This document shows positions 17,931-26,298 of a stretch of DNA of 64,000 bases, one piece after another. The notes under the pieces were generated by a model. That model had not been told where the DNA came from. It worked only from the letters and a program-made list of their open reading frames with translations, and did no database searches. Position 1 is the first letter of the stretch; each line of letters opens with the position of its first letter. The translations under genes and the position numbers were made by a program. This DNA is from Methanomicrobiales archaeon HGW-Methanomicrobiales-1 (GTDB lineage: Archaea > Halobacteriota > Methanomicrobia > Methanomicrobiales > Methanospirillaceae): assembly GCA_002839675.1 (NCBI GenBank), contig PGYM01000003.1, forward strand, positions 310,001-374,000, in the 5' to 3' direction.

Positions 17931-20249
17931 TTAATCGTATCTCCTGAAGAGTGCCGGGTTCTGTTTACGAATCCACCAGCGCCGGACGAGAAGTACACAG
18001 ATGACTATGATCACGATTACCGCAACCCACGCCAAAATGGTGACCAGCGTGATTCCCTGCGTTGGGAAGAAGATCTCTATACCCGACGAAAAGGACTGCG
18101 GCGCTGCTGCGTTTACCGTTGTCACGGGAACCGGGAGCATTGTTGCAGGACCGGTGTTCAGCGCAGTCGCAGGTTCGGTCACGGCAGTATCAGCCGCTTT
18201 TCCCGGAAGATCTAAAAACGTTCCGGCCTGTGTCACGTTGCCAGCACCATCAGTCGCGCCCGGTAATTTCACGGTGATGGCAAAGTAGGAGAAGCCCGGC
18301 GTTGTTGTCACATACTGGTACCGGTCTGCCAATGATTGATCCAGCCTTGTTGGCAGCTCGACCCACTGGTTGTTGGTATATCGCATCATCACGATCTGGT
18401 CCGGTAAAACAGCGTGCGTGTCAAGCCATGATTTGCTCACGCTGAACGCGATATCTGCATGGTCGATGGCATCCGGGTTGACCCAGTTCATCGTGATGAG
18501 CTCGTACCCGGCCACGGCCCGGCCGGTCAGCTGGAAAGCGGTGGCCGGGATTGTCGGCTGGACAAGACACTGGGTCTGCCCGATCTCCCGTGATGGCGTA
18601 ATCGAAACCGATGAAACCGATGCCGGAGCCGAGGGTGATGCCGGACTGAATGCAAAGACGGCAACTGCACCGGCCCTGGCACCCGGGAGGATCACCGATT
18701 GCGGGGCTGTTGAAGAAGCGTCGCGATTGTCACCGTCGCCCGGCGCCGGAGCAGGCTCCGGCCGGGTCATCGTCACCGTGAAGGAAGTCTCGGTCTGCGT
18801 TACCGGTGTGCCGGATGCATCAACCCCCGCAAGGCTGATCGTGTAGGTGCCGGGTGACGGCAGCTCCGCGACTTCGATCCCGAACTCCCAAAGCGAGTTG
18901 AACCGCGTCTGGCTGCCGGCCGTGTAGAGCCGGGACAGGTTCACATCATGGAAGCCCGTGCGAACCAGCGTCCCGGCAGCATCGGTGATTGTGCAGTTGA
19001 TCCGGGTGATCCGGTTGTTGATGGTGTACCGGTACGGGGTTGCGGTGGCGGTGACAGCTGAGGCGATCGGTTTGGTGACTCCGTAGACGACAAACTCCTT
19101 TCCCTGCGGAACGGTTACGCCCCCGCCGGGATTCAGGTTCAGCGTTTTTTGGGTTGTGGCATCGTTGGGATCGTACAGGTTTTCCGCGCTCGTGCCGCCG
19201 GGCGAAACGATCTCGGCCCGGTACAGGACCAGCCGCTGGTTTGTTGCAAAGGGGGTCGCAGTTCCGTCCAGAGTTCTTACGCCGGAAGATATATCGTTGT
19301 ACGTGATCTGCGGCTCTCCGATGTTATGGTAGATGAACGTGGTATTGGGACTATCCCCCAGGCCGAATTTCAGGATTGCCGCAAGCTCGACACCGTACGT
19401 TGCGCTGCCGGAGTTCAGGTTATAGATGAACATGGAATTATTCGCAACGGCCGGGACATCAGTAAGGGTCCCCGGGCGATCATTGACCACTTCGATCCCG
19501 TTGTTCGGTGTCCAGCGCTTGGGAGCTTCCCACCAGATGTTGCTGTTGTCGGGGTCGGTGAAATACCCGGGGAACCAGTCGAAGTAGATGCGACGGTCGT
19601 GGACAATTGAGTACTGGATAAGTGCGTTCTTGTTCGAAGTCGGGCGGAAGGTCCCGAGAATGGCACTGGTCCGGTTCAGCGAGATCGTCTTGTTCACTTC
19701 AAGCCCGGAAAAAGATCCGGAGAGCCCGGTTACTTCGATCGTATAATTGCCAGTGGTCAGGTCTGCGAGCGGGGCGCCGGTGCTGTCCGTGTAATTCGTA
19801 TCGAATCCCTTCGTCACGCCCCCGAGTATCATCCCGAGGTAGTAACGGTTAGTCACCACCACTTTGTTGCCCGGGTTGAGAATCCCGCCCGGCAATTCCA
19901 TGAGGTCCGGTACCATGGCGCTGTTTTTCCGGGTGCAGGAACCGGTCACGGTGCAGTACGTCTGGTTGAGGACGCTCTCATTGGTAATTCCCGTGACCGG
20001 GTCGACCCGGCTCTGGATGACCCGGACCGGAGTTCCGGCAACGGTATCGCCCGGGTAGAGTTCGATCCGGATATCGCCCGGGTTTGTTACGGTGTTGGTA
20101 AATATTCCGTACACGTAAAAGTCGCGTTCCTCGGCAAGGAGCGTTTCATTTGCGCTCGGCTGGGTGATGACAAGGTCCTGGACTGCACTCACTGCCGGCA
20201 GGGACAGGAACAGTACTGCCAGTAGTAAACAGAACGCGACCCGGTTCAT
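17931..20249 (-). CDS. Large cell-surface protein with PGF-pre-PGF domain
   Basis: A 772-residue exported protein. It has a signal peptide (residues 1-22, ending VSA), three or more Ig-like or DUF3821-like beta domains, a Pro/Ala-rich linker near residue 510, then a PGF-pre-PGF domain (about residues 565-690; KSWLDTHAV, VMMRYTNNQWVELPT, TTPGFSYFAITV), a Thr/Ala linker and a C-terminal transmembrane helix with a basic tail (RRWWIRKQNPALFRRYD). PGF-pre-PGF domains usually precede a PGF-CTERM signal cut by archaeosortase A, but here a conventional TM anchor stands in its place. Likely an S-layer-associated glycoprotein. Confidence 0.85.
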   Translation of the reverse strand: MNRVAFCLLLAVLFLSLPAVSAVQDLVITQPSANETLLAEERDFYVYGIFTNTVTNPGDIRIELYPGDTVAGTPVRVIQSRVDPVTGITNESVLNQTYCTVTGSCTRKNSAMVPDLMELPGGILNPGNKVVVTNRYYLGMILGGVTKGFDTNYTDSTGAPLADLTTGNYTIEVTGLSGSFSGLEVNKTISLNRTSAILGTFRPTSNKNALIQYSIVHDRRIYFDWFPGYFTDPDNSNIWWEAPKRWTPNNGIEVVNDRPGTLTDVPAVANNSMFIYNLNSGSATYGVELAAILKFGLGDSPNTTFIYHNIGEPQITYNDISSGVRTLDGTATPFATNQRLVLYRAEIVSPGGTSAENLYDPNDATTQKTLNLNPGGGVTVPQGKEFVVYGVTKPIASAVTATATPYRYTINNRITRINCTITDAAGTLVRTGFHDVNLSRLYTAGSQTRFNSLWEFGIEVAELPSPGTYTISLAGVDASGTPVTQTETSFTVTMTRPEPAPAPGDGDNRDASSTAPQSVILPGARAGAVAVFAFSPASPSAPASVSSVSITPSREIGQTQCLVQPTIPATAFQLTGRAVAGYELITMNWVNPDAIDHADIAFSVSKSWLDTHAVLPDQIVMMRYTNNQWVELPTRLDQSLADRYQYVTTTPGFSYFAITVKLPGATDGAGNVTQAGTFLDLPGKAADTAVTEPATALNTGPATMLPVPVTTVNAAAPQSFSSGIEIFFPTQGITLVTILAWVAVIVIIVICVLLVRRWWIRKQNPALFRRYD

Positions 20250-20346
20250 ATATTGAGAATGTCCCGCCAGTGTTCATAACCCTTATTATTTAATCCGGCC
20301 GTACGTGTCGGGTCTGCCCCGGTCAGGCTGGATCTGCCGTGTGGGG

Positions 20347-21115
20347 GTACGGAAAAAAGGTGCTTTTTCCGGGTTCGGGTATTCCTGCCCGGGACCTTGG
20401 GAGACCTGCATTCCCTCGACCCCCATTCTCCGTCGGAGGCCCGCTCCACGGGCATGAGTCATGACCCCCAAATTGACATGAATTCATGGAAAAACGACAC
20501 TATTGTTTTTGGAAAATTGCATATCGGGCCCGGTTTGGCTGGATTCCCCCGTTAACGGGCTCTAAAAAAACCGCTAATAGCATCAATTGGATGGCCGATC
20601 GTTTTTCGGATTAAGGGTAGTTAATGGAAAATGAAAAAAAGGGCTTTTTTGGGGCTCGAAACGGAGGGACTCCTCGTCTGACTACGGCGTGAAATGAGTG
20701 GGTTATGATTTTGCAGAACCCTGAGTGACCTGTACTTTTCCAAACCCTGTTCTCCGTCGAAGACTTCTGTTTCATGAAGACGTCCCGACCCGCATTTTAG
20801 CATGAATTGGGGTATTTCCAGTACATCAGTTTTCAGAAAACCTCGAATTGCGCCCTGTTTGGCTTTATTCGGCATAAATCGGGCTCTAAAAATATCCCCT
20901 GATATCACCTTTTAGATGGCCGATCTCATGTCGGATTGGCTGAAGTAGGTGGAAAATGAAAAAAAGGCCTTTTTTGAGGCTCGGTCCCAGGACATCTCAC
21001 GTCAGATAACGACGTGAAATCCACCCGGGATGGGGCACTTCCGAGCCTCATGGGGCAGACTATCCCTCTCAACCCATAAGGGTTCAAATTCGCCCCGGAT
21101 TGTTCCATTTACCCA
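20347..21115. repeat. Diverged tandem repeat of about 320 bases, two full copies plus parts
   Basis: Aligned landmarks recur in order: an A/T-rich dyad (20351-20370, 20634-20650, 20959-20975), CTCCGTCG at 20429 and 20752, CATGAATT about 40-50 bases later, GGTTTGGCT/TGTTTGGCT, GGGCTCTAAAA (20557 and 20881), ATGGCCGATC (20591 and 20916), and GGAAAATGAAAAAAA (20625 and 20951). The dyads keep symmetry although their central bases differ. The third unit fades after 21090. On the minus strand the units encode weakly similar short peptides, so decayed small ORFs are an alternative. Confidence 0.65.
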
Positions 21116-21464
21116 TACCCGACCGGCCTGTTTCGCGTTTTTTCCTGTACGTTCTTTCCGGAAACCCTGTTTTTAGCCTCTGATGGGGAAACGGGGGGAT
21201 TTACAGCGAGAAAAACCGGCCTATTTGGTGCAGTTTGGATTGAGGATCTCAGGTTGCCCCGGTGTGCAGAGCATCGGATGCAAAAAAAAGGCAAAAAAAC
21301 CCCTGTTTTCCGCAAATGTTAAAAATAATTCTTTGACGAGCCTGCCGAAATTTTATTGAACGATTTCCATAGTTCCGGATTTTTTTCCCATCGCGAAAAC
21401 GATCGCAATCAGATTTTTTTTAAAAAGGTACGGGACCCGGTATAGATTGAAATTTTCCGGTCAC

Positions 21465-21510
21465 GGCCGGATTATTTTTCCGGGCTAAGGTCCGGCCTTT
21501 TTTTTATTTT
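21465..21510 (+). terminator. Strong hairpin-plus-T terminator on plus strand
   Basis: Arms GGCCGGA (21465-21471) and TCCGGCC (21491-21497) are perfect complements, followed at once by eight T, an A and four T. The loop is 19 bases. No plus-strand protein gene lies upstream for more than 3 kb, so it may end a non-coding transcript from the repeat region. Confidence 0.55.
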
Positions 21511-21682
21511 GTCCGTTGAAAATTGTCCGGCAGGAAATAATTGAGGGTACACGATTCTGCGGCAGGGTCAGGAAATTAATGGAAAATTTTCCAGACCCGG
21601 TGCGATTCATCGGTCAGCAACTTTTCAACTCAAGTCTGGGGGTCGATGAAAAATTTTTCAGAAACCCCGGATATTTCCACGC

Positions 21683-22306
21683 TCATTCCCAACTTCCATC
21701 GATCCATGCTTTCAGAATATCAAAATCCCGCTTCATCGTTGCCCTGCTCAGCGCCTGCGCCCGGGTCAGCATCCTTTCCTGGACAAAATCATATTCGCAA
21801 AGAATCCGGGAATTCCTGAGCAGGGTTGCCCGGATCGGGTGGTGCCGGTATATCACGCTCTCCTGTTTTCGGAAATACCATTTGATCCTCTGGAACGTAA
21901 GCCAGTCAAGTTTCATGGCGAGCGTGGCATGGAACCGGAAATCTTCGGCATTGTCCAGATCATATTTCCGCAGCGAGCAGTAAGGGGAGATTGCCTGAGA
22001 CAACTGGTAGCGGAATTGTCTCAGGGTCTCATCAGGAGTGATCGTAACGAAAACAACTCTCGTGTCGTCAAAAAATCCGTAATGTCCCACCTCATATTTC
22101 GGGATCTCTTTCTGGCTCGTACAGATTCTGGTGAAATCTGCGATGAGTTTGTTTTCATCCGTTGTCGAAAAAGGCCCGGCCAGCGTGATATGCGGGGTCA
22201 CCAGTTTATCCCCGAGATTAAATTTTTCCGCAAGGTGATTGCTTAGCGTGCGGATCTGCTGCTTCACCGACCCCATCAGCCGGATATCGATCAGGTAGTG
22301 AGTCAT
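21683..22306 (-). CDS. 2H-phosphoesterase (2'-5' RNA ligase-like) protein
   Basis: A 207-residue protein of the 2H superfamily, which includes RNA 2',3'-cyclic phosphodiesterases (ThpR/LigT). Both catalytic signatures are present: HITLAGPF near residue 39 and HATLAM near residue 128. The spacing of about 90 residues is normal. Family members act on RNA ends, cyclic phosphates or nucleotide signalling molecules. The C-terminal 60 residues are an extension beyond the core fold. It stands alone beside the non-coding repeat region. Confidence 0.8.
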   Translation of the reverse strand: MTHYLIDIRLMGSVKQQIRTLSNHLAEKFNLGDKLVTPHITLAGPFSTTDENKLIADFTRICTSQKEIPKYEVGHYGFFDDTRVVFVTITPDETLRQFRYQLSQAISPYCSLRKYDLDNAEDFRFHATLAMKLDWLTFQRIKWYFRKQESVIYRHHPIRATLLRNSRILCEYDFVQERMLTRAQALSRATMKRDFDILKAWIDGSWE

Positions 22307-22556
22307 ATCCCACCCCTTTGAACAACTGCCAATCCGGCAACCGCAGGGAAAATATTCAGATTATTTTTCCAGGAATCTGTCAAGGTAATTGCGATAATTT
22401 TGCATCTCCGGCACGAAATAGGTTGAGTAGTTTAAGGAAGGAGTCCGGCATCGCCAGAGCCCTTTACAGCAACCTTCCGTTGGATTACAACTCTGCAAAT
22501 CCCGTTCCCCAACACTAAAAAACTAGCAGCATGATACTATTCATCAGGACATTCCT

Positions 22557-23864
22557 ATGGAAGCACGGAGCGAAAGAAAGGACGGGATTGTGATCTTTTA
22601 TGTATCGGGACGGCTCGATGCGTTCGGGGCCCAGCAGATGGATACCTGGACCCGTGAGGCACTCCACGACGACGACAAGGAACTGGTAGTGGACATGGCG
22701 GGCACGGGCTACCTGAGCAGTGGGGGGTTGCGGGTTTTTAACGGCCTGAAAAGGGAGATGAAGCGGAGGAACGGGCGGTTTGTGCTCGCAGCAGTCGGGG
22801 AATACCCGAAAAAAGTAATTGATATGGCCGGGTTCGCTACGGTCCTTGACATCTTCCCCACGGTGGATCTTGCGGTTGCAGATATCATTCACAAGCGGAA
22901 GAATCCTACGCTCTTCAATGAAATTTTTTATAAGAAGATCATGGGCGAAGGCGTGCAGCTGACCGTAGAACCCGGCTGGATGACAGCGCCGCCGGTCCTG
23001 CGGGTAATCGGGGATCTCAACAAGGTTCTCTATTCGCGGATCACGGAAGCCGATATCCGGGCAAAAAAATTCTCGGAGATCACGTACTCGCTGGGTCTCG
23101 GTGCTCTCGGTGCGGATGTAAAAGAAGCCATGCCCCTGATGGGCGAGATGATCACGCTCCACGGCTCTATGGTCTGGCTCCCGACCGATGGCAACAACAC
23201 GCCGGATTTCTTAACCCCGCTCGACCATGACAGCGATGTGGTAGTCTATACCGGGTTCAATGTCACGCTCGACGGCCCGTTCAATGAATATTTCACGCTC
23301 GAAACCAGCAAGCCCGATGGCATCAGTATCTCGGATATCTACAAGACCATTTTTGCGTCCTCAAAGGAACGCGTGCAGAGCTATCATGGCGTTGTTGCCG
23401 TCACCATCTGGGGCGTGCTGGCCGGGCTTGCCAGTTCCGGCCTGAAAAAATCCCCGGTCGCGACTTCCGCTCCGCCCGGTGGCGTCTCGATCATGGACCC
23501 CTCGCAGCTGCACCAGTGGATTGCATCCGAAAGCGTGCCCTCGCATAAAGGAGAGACGCTGGTGAGTTTTGGCATCGGTGTCGATCTCACCGCTGACCTC
23601 ACCTATTTCTCCGAAAGCCAGCTCTCCTCGCTCTACTATGCCAATCCGCTCAACAAGGGAGCGGCAAAAGAGATGTACCTGCACAATCATGGCGTGGTCT
23701 TCAAAAATGTGCCCTACGATGCCTCGCTCGACCTGAACACGCAGGTAAAAAAGATTGTCACGGACGGGGAGTTCTCCGATATGCGTCACCTGCTGGACAG
23801 CACGCGGCTGACCAAGGCCAAGATTGGGATCTCTTATATCCAGGATATTGTCCGGGAAAGCTGA
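22557..23864 (+). CDS. STAS-domain protein with large uncharacterised C-terminal domain
   Basis: Residues 1-105 form a STAS domain of the anti-anti-sigma type, with the phosphorylatable serine motif YLSSGGLRV near residue 60. The following 330 residues form a soluble domain I do not recognise; it has a Gly-rich stretch SLGLGALGADVKEAMPLMGE, an Asp/His-containing loop PLDHDSDVVVY and a hydrophobic helix VVAVTIWGVLAGLASS. It is the first gene of a partner-switching island and convergent with the RsbW-like gene at 23993. Likely role: the STAS part is switched by phosphorylation and the C-terminal part is effector or sensor. The split is inference. Confidence 0.75.
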   Translation: MEARSERKDGIVIFYVSGRLDAFGAQQMDTWTREALHDDDKELVVDMAGTGYLSSGGLRVFNGLKREMKRRNGRFVLAAVGEYPKKVIDMAGFATVLDIFPTVDLAVADIIHKRKNPTLFNEIFYKKIMGEGVQLTVEPGWMTAPPVLRVIGDLNKVLYSRITEADIRAKKFSEITYSLGLGALGADVKEAMPLMGEMITLHGSMVWLPTDGNNTPDFLTPLDHDSDVVVYTGFNVTLDGPFNEYFTLETSKPDGISISDIYKTIFASSKERVQSYHGVVAVTIWGVLAGLASSGLKKSPVATSAPPGGVSIMDPSQLHQWIASESVPSHKGETLVSFGIGVDLTADLTYFSESQLSSLYYANPLNKGAAKEMYLHNHGVVFKNVPYDASLDLNTQVKKIVTDGEFSDMRHLLDSTRLTKAKIGISYIQDIVRES

Positions 23865-23968
23865 GGCTTTCCTTTTTCCCGTACGCTTCTTTTTCCGTTC
23901 AGAAAATTTTCAAAAACTTTTTACTTTCTCCAAATGGGATTACCCCTGCTTTGGGCGGAATACACGAT

Positions 23969-23994
23969 AGGGGCTGATGCCCCCATACCCCATC
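23969..23994 (+). repeat. Fragment of dispersed repeat R2
   Basis: AGGGGCTGATGCCCCCATACCCC matches the first hairpin of the R2 repeat seen at 56846 and 59927. It lies between convergent genes and abuts the stop codon of the RsbW-like gene. The rest of the repeat is absent. Confidence 0.55.
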
Positions 23995-24412
23995 AGACCA
24001 TCTTCTTTTTTACCAGCACCAGGATATTTTTCCCGTCTTCATACCGGTACATGATATCGTCCATTACCTGACGGATTAAAAATACACCCAGCCCGCCGAT
24101 CTTTCGTTCTTCGATCTCAACAGAAATATCCGGCTCCGGGATGGTTAAGGGATTGAACTGTGGGGCATAATCCTCGATCTGTATTTCGGCAAGCCCCTGG
24201 GTTGTGTGGATGGAGATGACAATCTTACCCGGGCCTTTTGCATACCCGTGCACGATCACGTTGGTGATCGCTTCTTCGACTGCCAGCTGGGTATCGAGAA
24301 TATCCTCCTCAGAAAACCCGTGGACACGCATGGCCTGGTCAAGTGACTGGGATACTTCCGGAATTGCATGGATGTTGGCATCGATTGTGCAGGAATGTGT
24401 CGGTTCCATCAT
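23993..24412 (-). CDS. Anti-sigma-factor-type serine kinase (RsbW/SpoIIAB-like)
   Basis: A 139-residue HATPase-fold protein. The N-box VEEAITNVIVHGYAKG (about residue 47), the G1-equivalent IEDYAPQFNPL and the G2 motif KIGGLGVFLIRQVMDD are those of RsbW/SpoIIAB serine kinases, which phosphorylate a STAS protein and bind a target. The start overlaps the phosphatase stop by four bases, so kinase and phosphatase are coupled. Archaea have no sigma factors, so the usual target cannot be the one here. The STAS proteins at 22557 and 25966 are the obvious substrates. Confidence 0.85.
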   Translation of the reverse strand: MMEPTHSCTIDANIHAIPEVSQSLDQAMRVHGFSEEDILDTQLAVEEAITNVIVHGYAKGPGKIVISIHTTQGLAEIQIEDYAPQFNPLTIPEPDISVEIEERKIGGLGVFLIRQVMDDIMYRYEDGKNILVLVKKKMV

Positions 24413-25791
24413 TTCACCCGTATAACCATAAGCGTAATATCATCCGATTGTGCGTAGCCCCCGGTAAACGAGTGCACCGATGCAAGGATAGCAGTCATAA
24501 TATCCGGTGCCGGGAGTTTCCGGGATGCCCGGATCACCTCATGCAGCCGCACTTCTCCAAACATTTCCTGTGCTGCATTCTCCGCTTCGGTTATGCCATC
24601 CGTGTAAAGCACAATGACGTCTCCTGCCTTGAGCATAGCGGTCTGTGCAGTATACGCTGAATCCGCCATCGCCCCGATCGCAATGCCTGTTGCCTCGAGT
24701 TCAGTAAGCCGGCCATCCTCCGCATGGCAGATGATCGGTGGGTTATGGCCGGCGTTCACGTACGTAAGTGAACAGTTGTCCGTCCCGAGAATGCCGTAAA
24801 AGAGGGTGACAAACATTCCCCCCCGGGAATCGTTGGCAATGATTGAGTTTGCACTGCAAATCGCCCGGGCGGGATTGTCTACGTACCAGGTCGCATTCAC
24901 CCGCACCACGATCCGCGAGAGTGCCATGTAGAGTGCGGCGGGGATACCCTTACCTGAGACATCGGCGATCATGATCCCCATGGTCCCTTTCTTAAGCGGG
25001 ATAAGTTCGAACGGGATTACATCGAAAAAATCGCCCCCGACTTCCTTTGCCATCACGCTCTTTGCGGCCACTTCAAATCCCTCGATCTGCGTGATCGTGT
25101 CGGGAAGGAAACTCTGCTGGATCTCGGCTGCGATCGCAAGTTCGGTATTCTTTCGCTCCATCTCCCGGAGCAGGGTATCGCGCTCAGCTCCCATCCTGCG
25201 TTCATTCTGGAGATTTTCGATAATGAAGGCAAAGATGAACATCCCTGCTGCATTGGCAAGGATCATCGGCAGAGCCACCATGGACACGACACCCAGTGCC
25301 TGGTCGAACGGCCGGCAGATGGCAAGAGTGAGCAGCATGTGCAGCCCTTCCATGAGGATGGCAAAGAGCACGGCAATTTTCATACCGCAGAATTTCCGTT
25401 TGCAGGCAAGCCAGATAAGCCCGCCAAAGAGCCCGGCAAGGATCGTTGCAGTGGTGCACGGAATGACCGTAAACCCGCCAAGACTCCAGCGATATGCAGC
25501 TCCAATCAGCCCGGCACCAACACCAACAACCGGGCCCCCGATAAGACCGGCAACCATCGGCCCTAAGTCCCGCACGTTGATGATTGCGCCAAGCACCTCA
25601 ACGCCACTGATCGTACCGAAAACCGAGAGGGCGCCAAAAACCAGGATGAGAACAATCTGCGTTTTTATGGCAGGATGGCCATCGAGCACTTCGATGAAAA
25701 GTTTCCTCCGGGTCAGGAGGTAGGCAACGACAACAATCACGCAACTCAGCTGGAGCAGGACCAGCAGGGATGAAAAGATTGTTGCGTCCAT
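24409..25791 (-). CDS. Membrane-anchored SpoIIE-type PP2C phosphatase
   Basis: A 460-residue phosphatase. The first 200 residues form the 5TM-5TMR_LYT sensor module (LVTRRKLF-like stretch, then GLIGGPVVGVGAGLIGAAYRW), as in bacterial LytS. A short coiled-coil links to a PP2C domain with intact metal-binding motifs GGDFFD, ADVSGKG, YTDGITEA and SDDITLMV. Predicted reaction: dephosphorylation of a phospho-serine STAS protein, turning the switch in response to a membrane signal. It is first in a two-gene operon with the RsbW-like kinase and divergent from the STAS gene at 25966. Confidence 0.9.
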   Translation of the reverse strand: MDATIFSSLLVLLQLSCVIVVVAYLLTRRKLFIEVLDGHPAIKTQIVLILVFGALSVFGTISGVEVLGAIINVRDLGPMVAGLIGGPVVGVGAGLIGAAYRWSLGGFTVIPCTTATILAGLFGGLIWLACKRKFCGMKIAVLFAILMEGLHMLLTLAICRPFDQALGVVSMVALPMILANAAGMFIFAFIIENLQNERRMGAERDTLLREMERKNTELAIAAEIQQSFLPDTITQIEGFEVAAKSVMAKEVGGDFFDVIPFELIPLKKGTMGIMIADVSGKGIPAALYMALSRIVVRVNATWYVDNPARAICSANSIIANDSRGGMFVTLFYGILGTDNCSLTYVNAGHNPPIICHAEDGRLTELEATGIAIGAMADSAYTAQTAMLKAGDVIVLYTDGITEAENAAQEMFGEVRLHEVIRASRKLPAPDIMTAILASVHSFTGGYAQSDDITLMVIRVK

Positions 25792-25965
25792 GAAATCTCA
25801 AATACATTATTGCACACCGGCTCTTTTAATGGTCGCGTCCTGAATGAAACGAGGACGCTAAGCAGCGGTGAGCAGTTTTCGGACAGGGATAGCATTATCT
25901 TTAAAAAACACCAAAAACACCGGTATCATTCTCTGGCTACATTTTACCAGACAAGAGGGAATATC

Positions 25966-26298
25966 GTGGAAATTACAACCGTAACCCGTGACGGGGCAAC
26001 TATCCTTTCGATTGCCGGTAGAATAGATACCGCGACTGCACCGGCACTTGAACAGGCGATCAACAAAGAGATAGAGGGAGGGAACCGGAAGGTCCTGCTC
26101 AACTTTTCCGGAGTCACCTATATCAGCAGCGGCGGTCTCCGGGTGCTGCTGGCAACGGCGAAAAAACTCAAGAATCCCGGTGACAAGTACGCCCTGTGCA
26201 GCCTTGCTGCCGAAGTGCACAAGATCCTCAAGCTTGCCGGGTTCACGTCCATCTTCTCGATCTATCCTTCTGAGGGCGAAGCGCTTGCCGGGTGGTAA
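25966..26298 (+). CDS. Single-domain STAS anti-anti-sigma factor-like protein
   Basis: A 110-residue STAS protein with the canonical switch motif VTYISSGGLRVLL, whose serine is the expected phosphorylation site. The frame is open back to 25810, but GTG 25966 preceded by AGAGGGA at a five-base gap gives the usual length and start (MEITTVTRDG). It is divergent from the phosphatase gene and overlaps the following metallo-hydrolase gene, whose likely start lies 14 bases before this stop codon, so the two are translated together. Confidence 0.88.
   Translation: MEITTVTRDGATILSIAGRIDTATAPALEQAINKEIEGGNRKVLLNFSGVTYISSGGLRVLLATAKKLKNPGDKYALCSLAAEVHKILKLAGFTSIFSIYPSEGEALAGW

Larger units (their letters stand above)
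20250..21682. other. 1.4-kb region without a convincing gene, repeat-rich
   Basis: No open frame here has both plausible length and coding character; short frames of 60-95 codons exist on the minus strand but share their similarity through the DNA repeat. The region holds diverged tandem copies of a roughly 320-base element (20347-21115), several poly-T or poly-A runs, A/T dyads and a strong terminator on the plus strand at 21465-21510. Both neighbouring genes are on the minus strand, so the plus-strand terminator is unexplained by them. Candidate for one or more non-coding RNAs. Confidence 0.6.

Noticed and set aside
21075-21110. GGGTTCAAATTC resembling a tRNA T-arm
   Set aside because: The flanks do not pair as a T-stem and no acceptor, anticodon or D-arm can be built around it.
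24971-25723. 250-codon plus-strand frame opposite the phosphatase
   Set aside because: Antisense of a PP2C gene with all motifs; composition is Ser/Pro/Ile-rich shadow type.
25810-25965. N-terminal extension of the small STAS protein
   Set aside because: GTG 25966 has a good ribosome-binding site and gives the normal STAS length.
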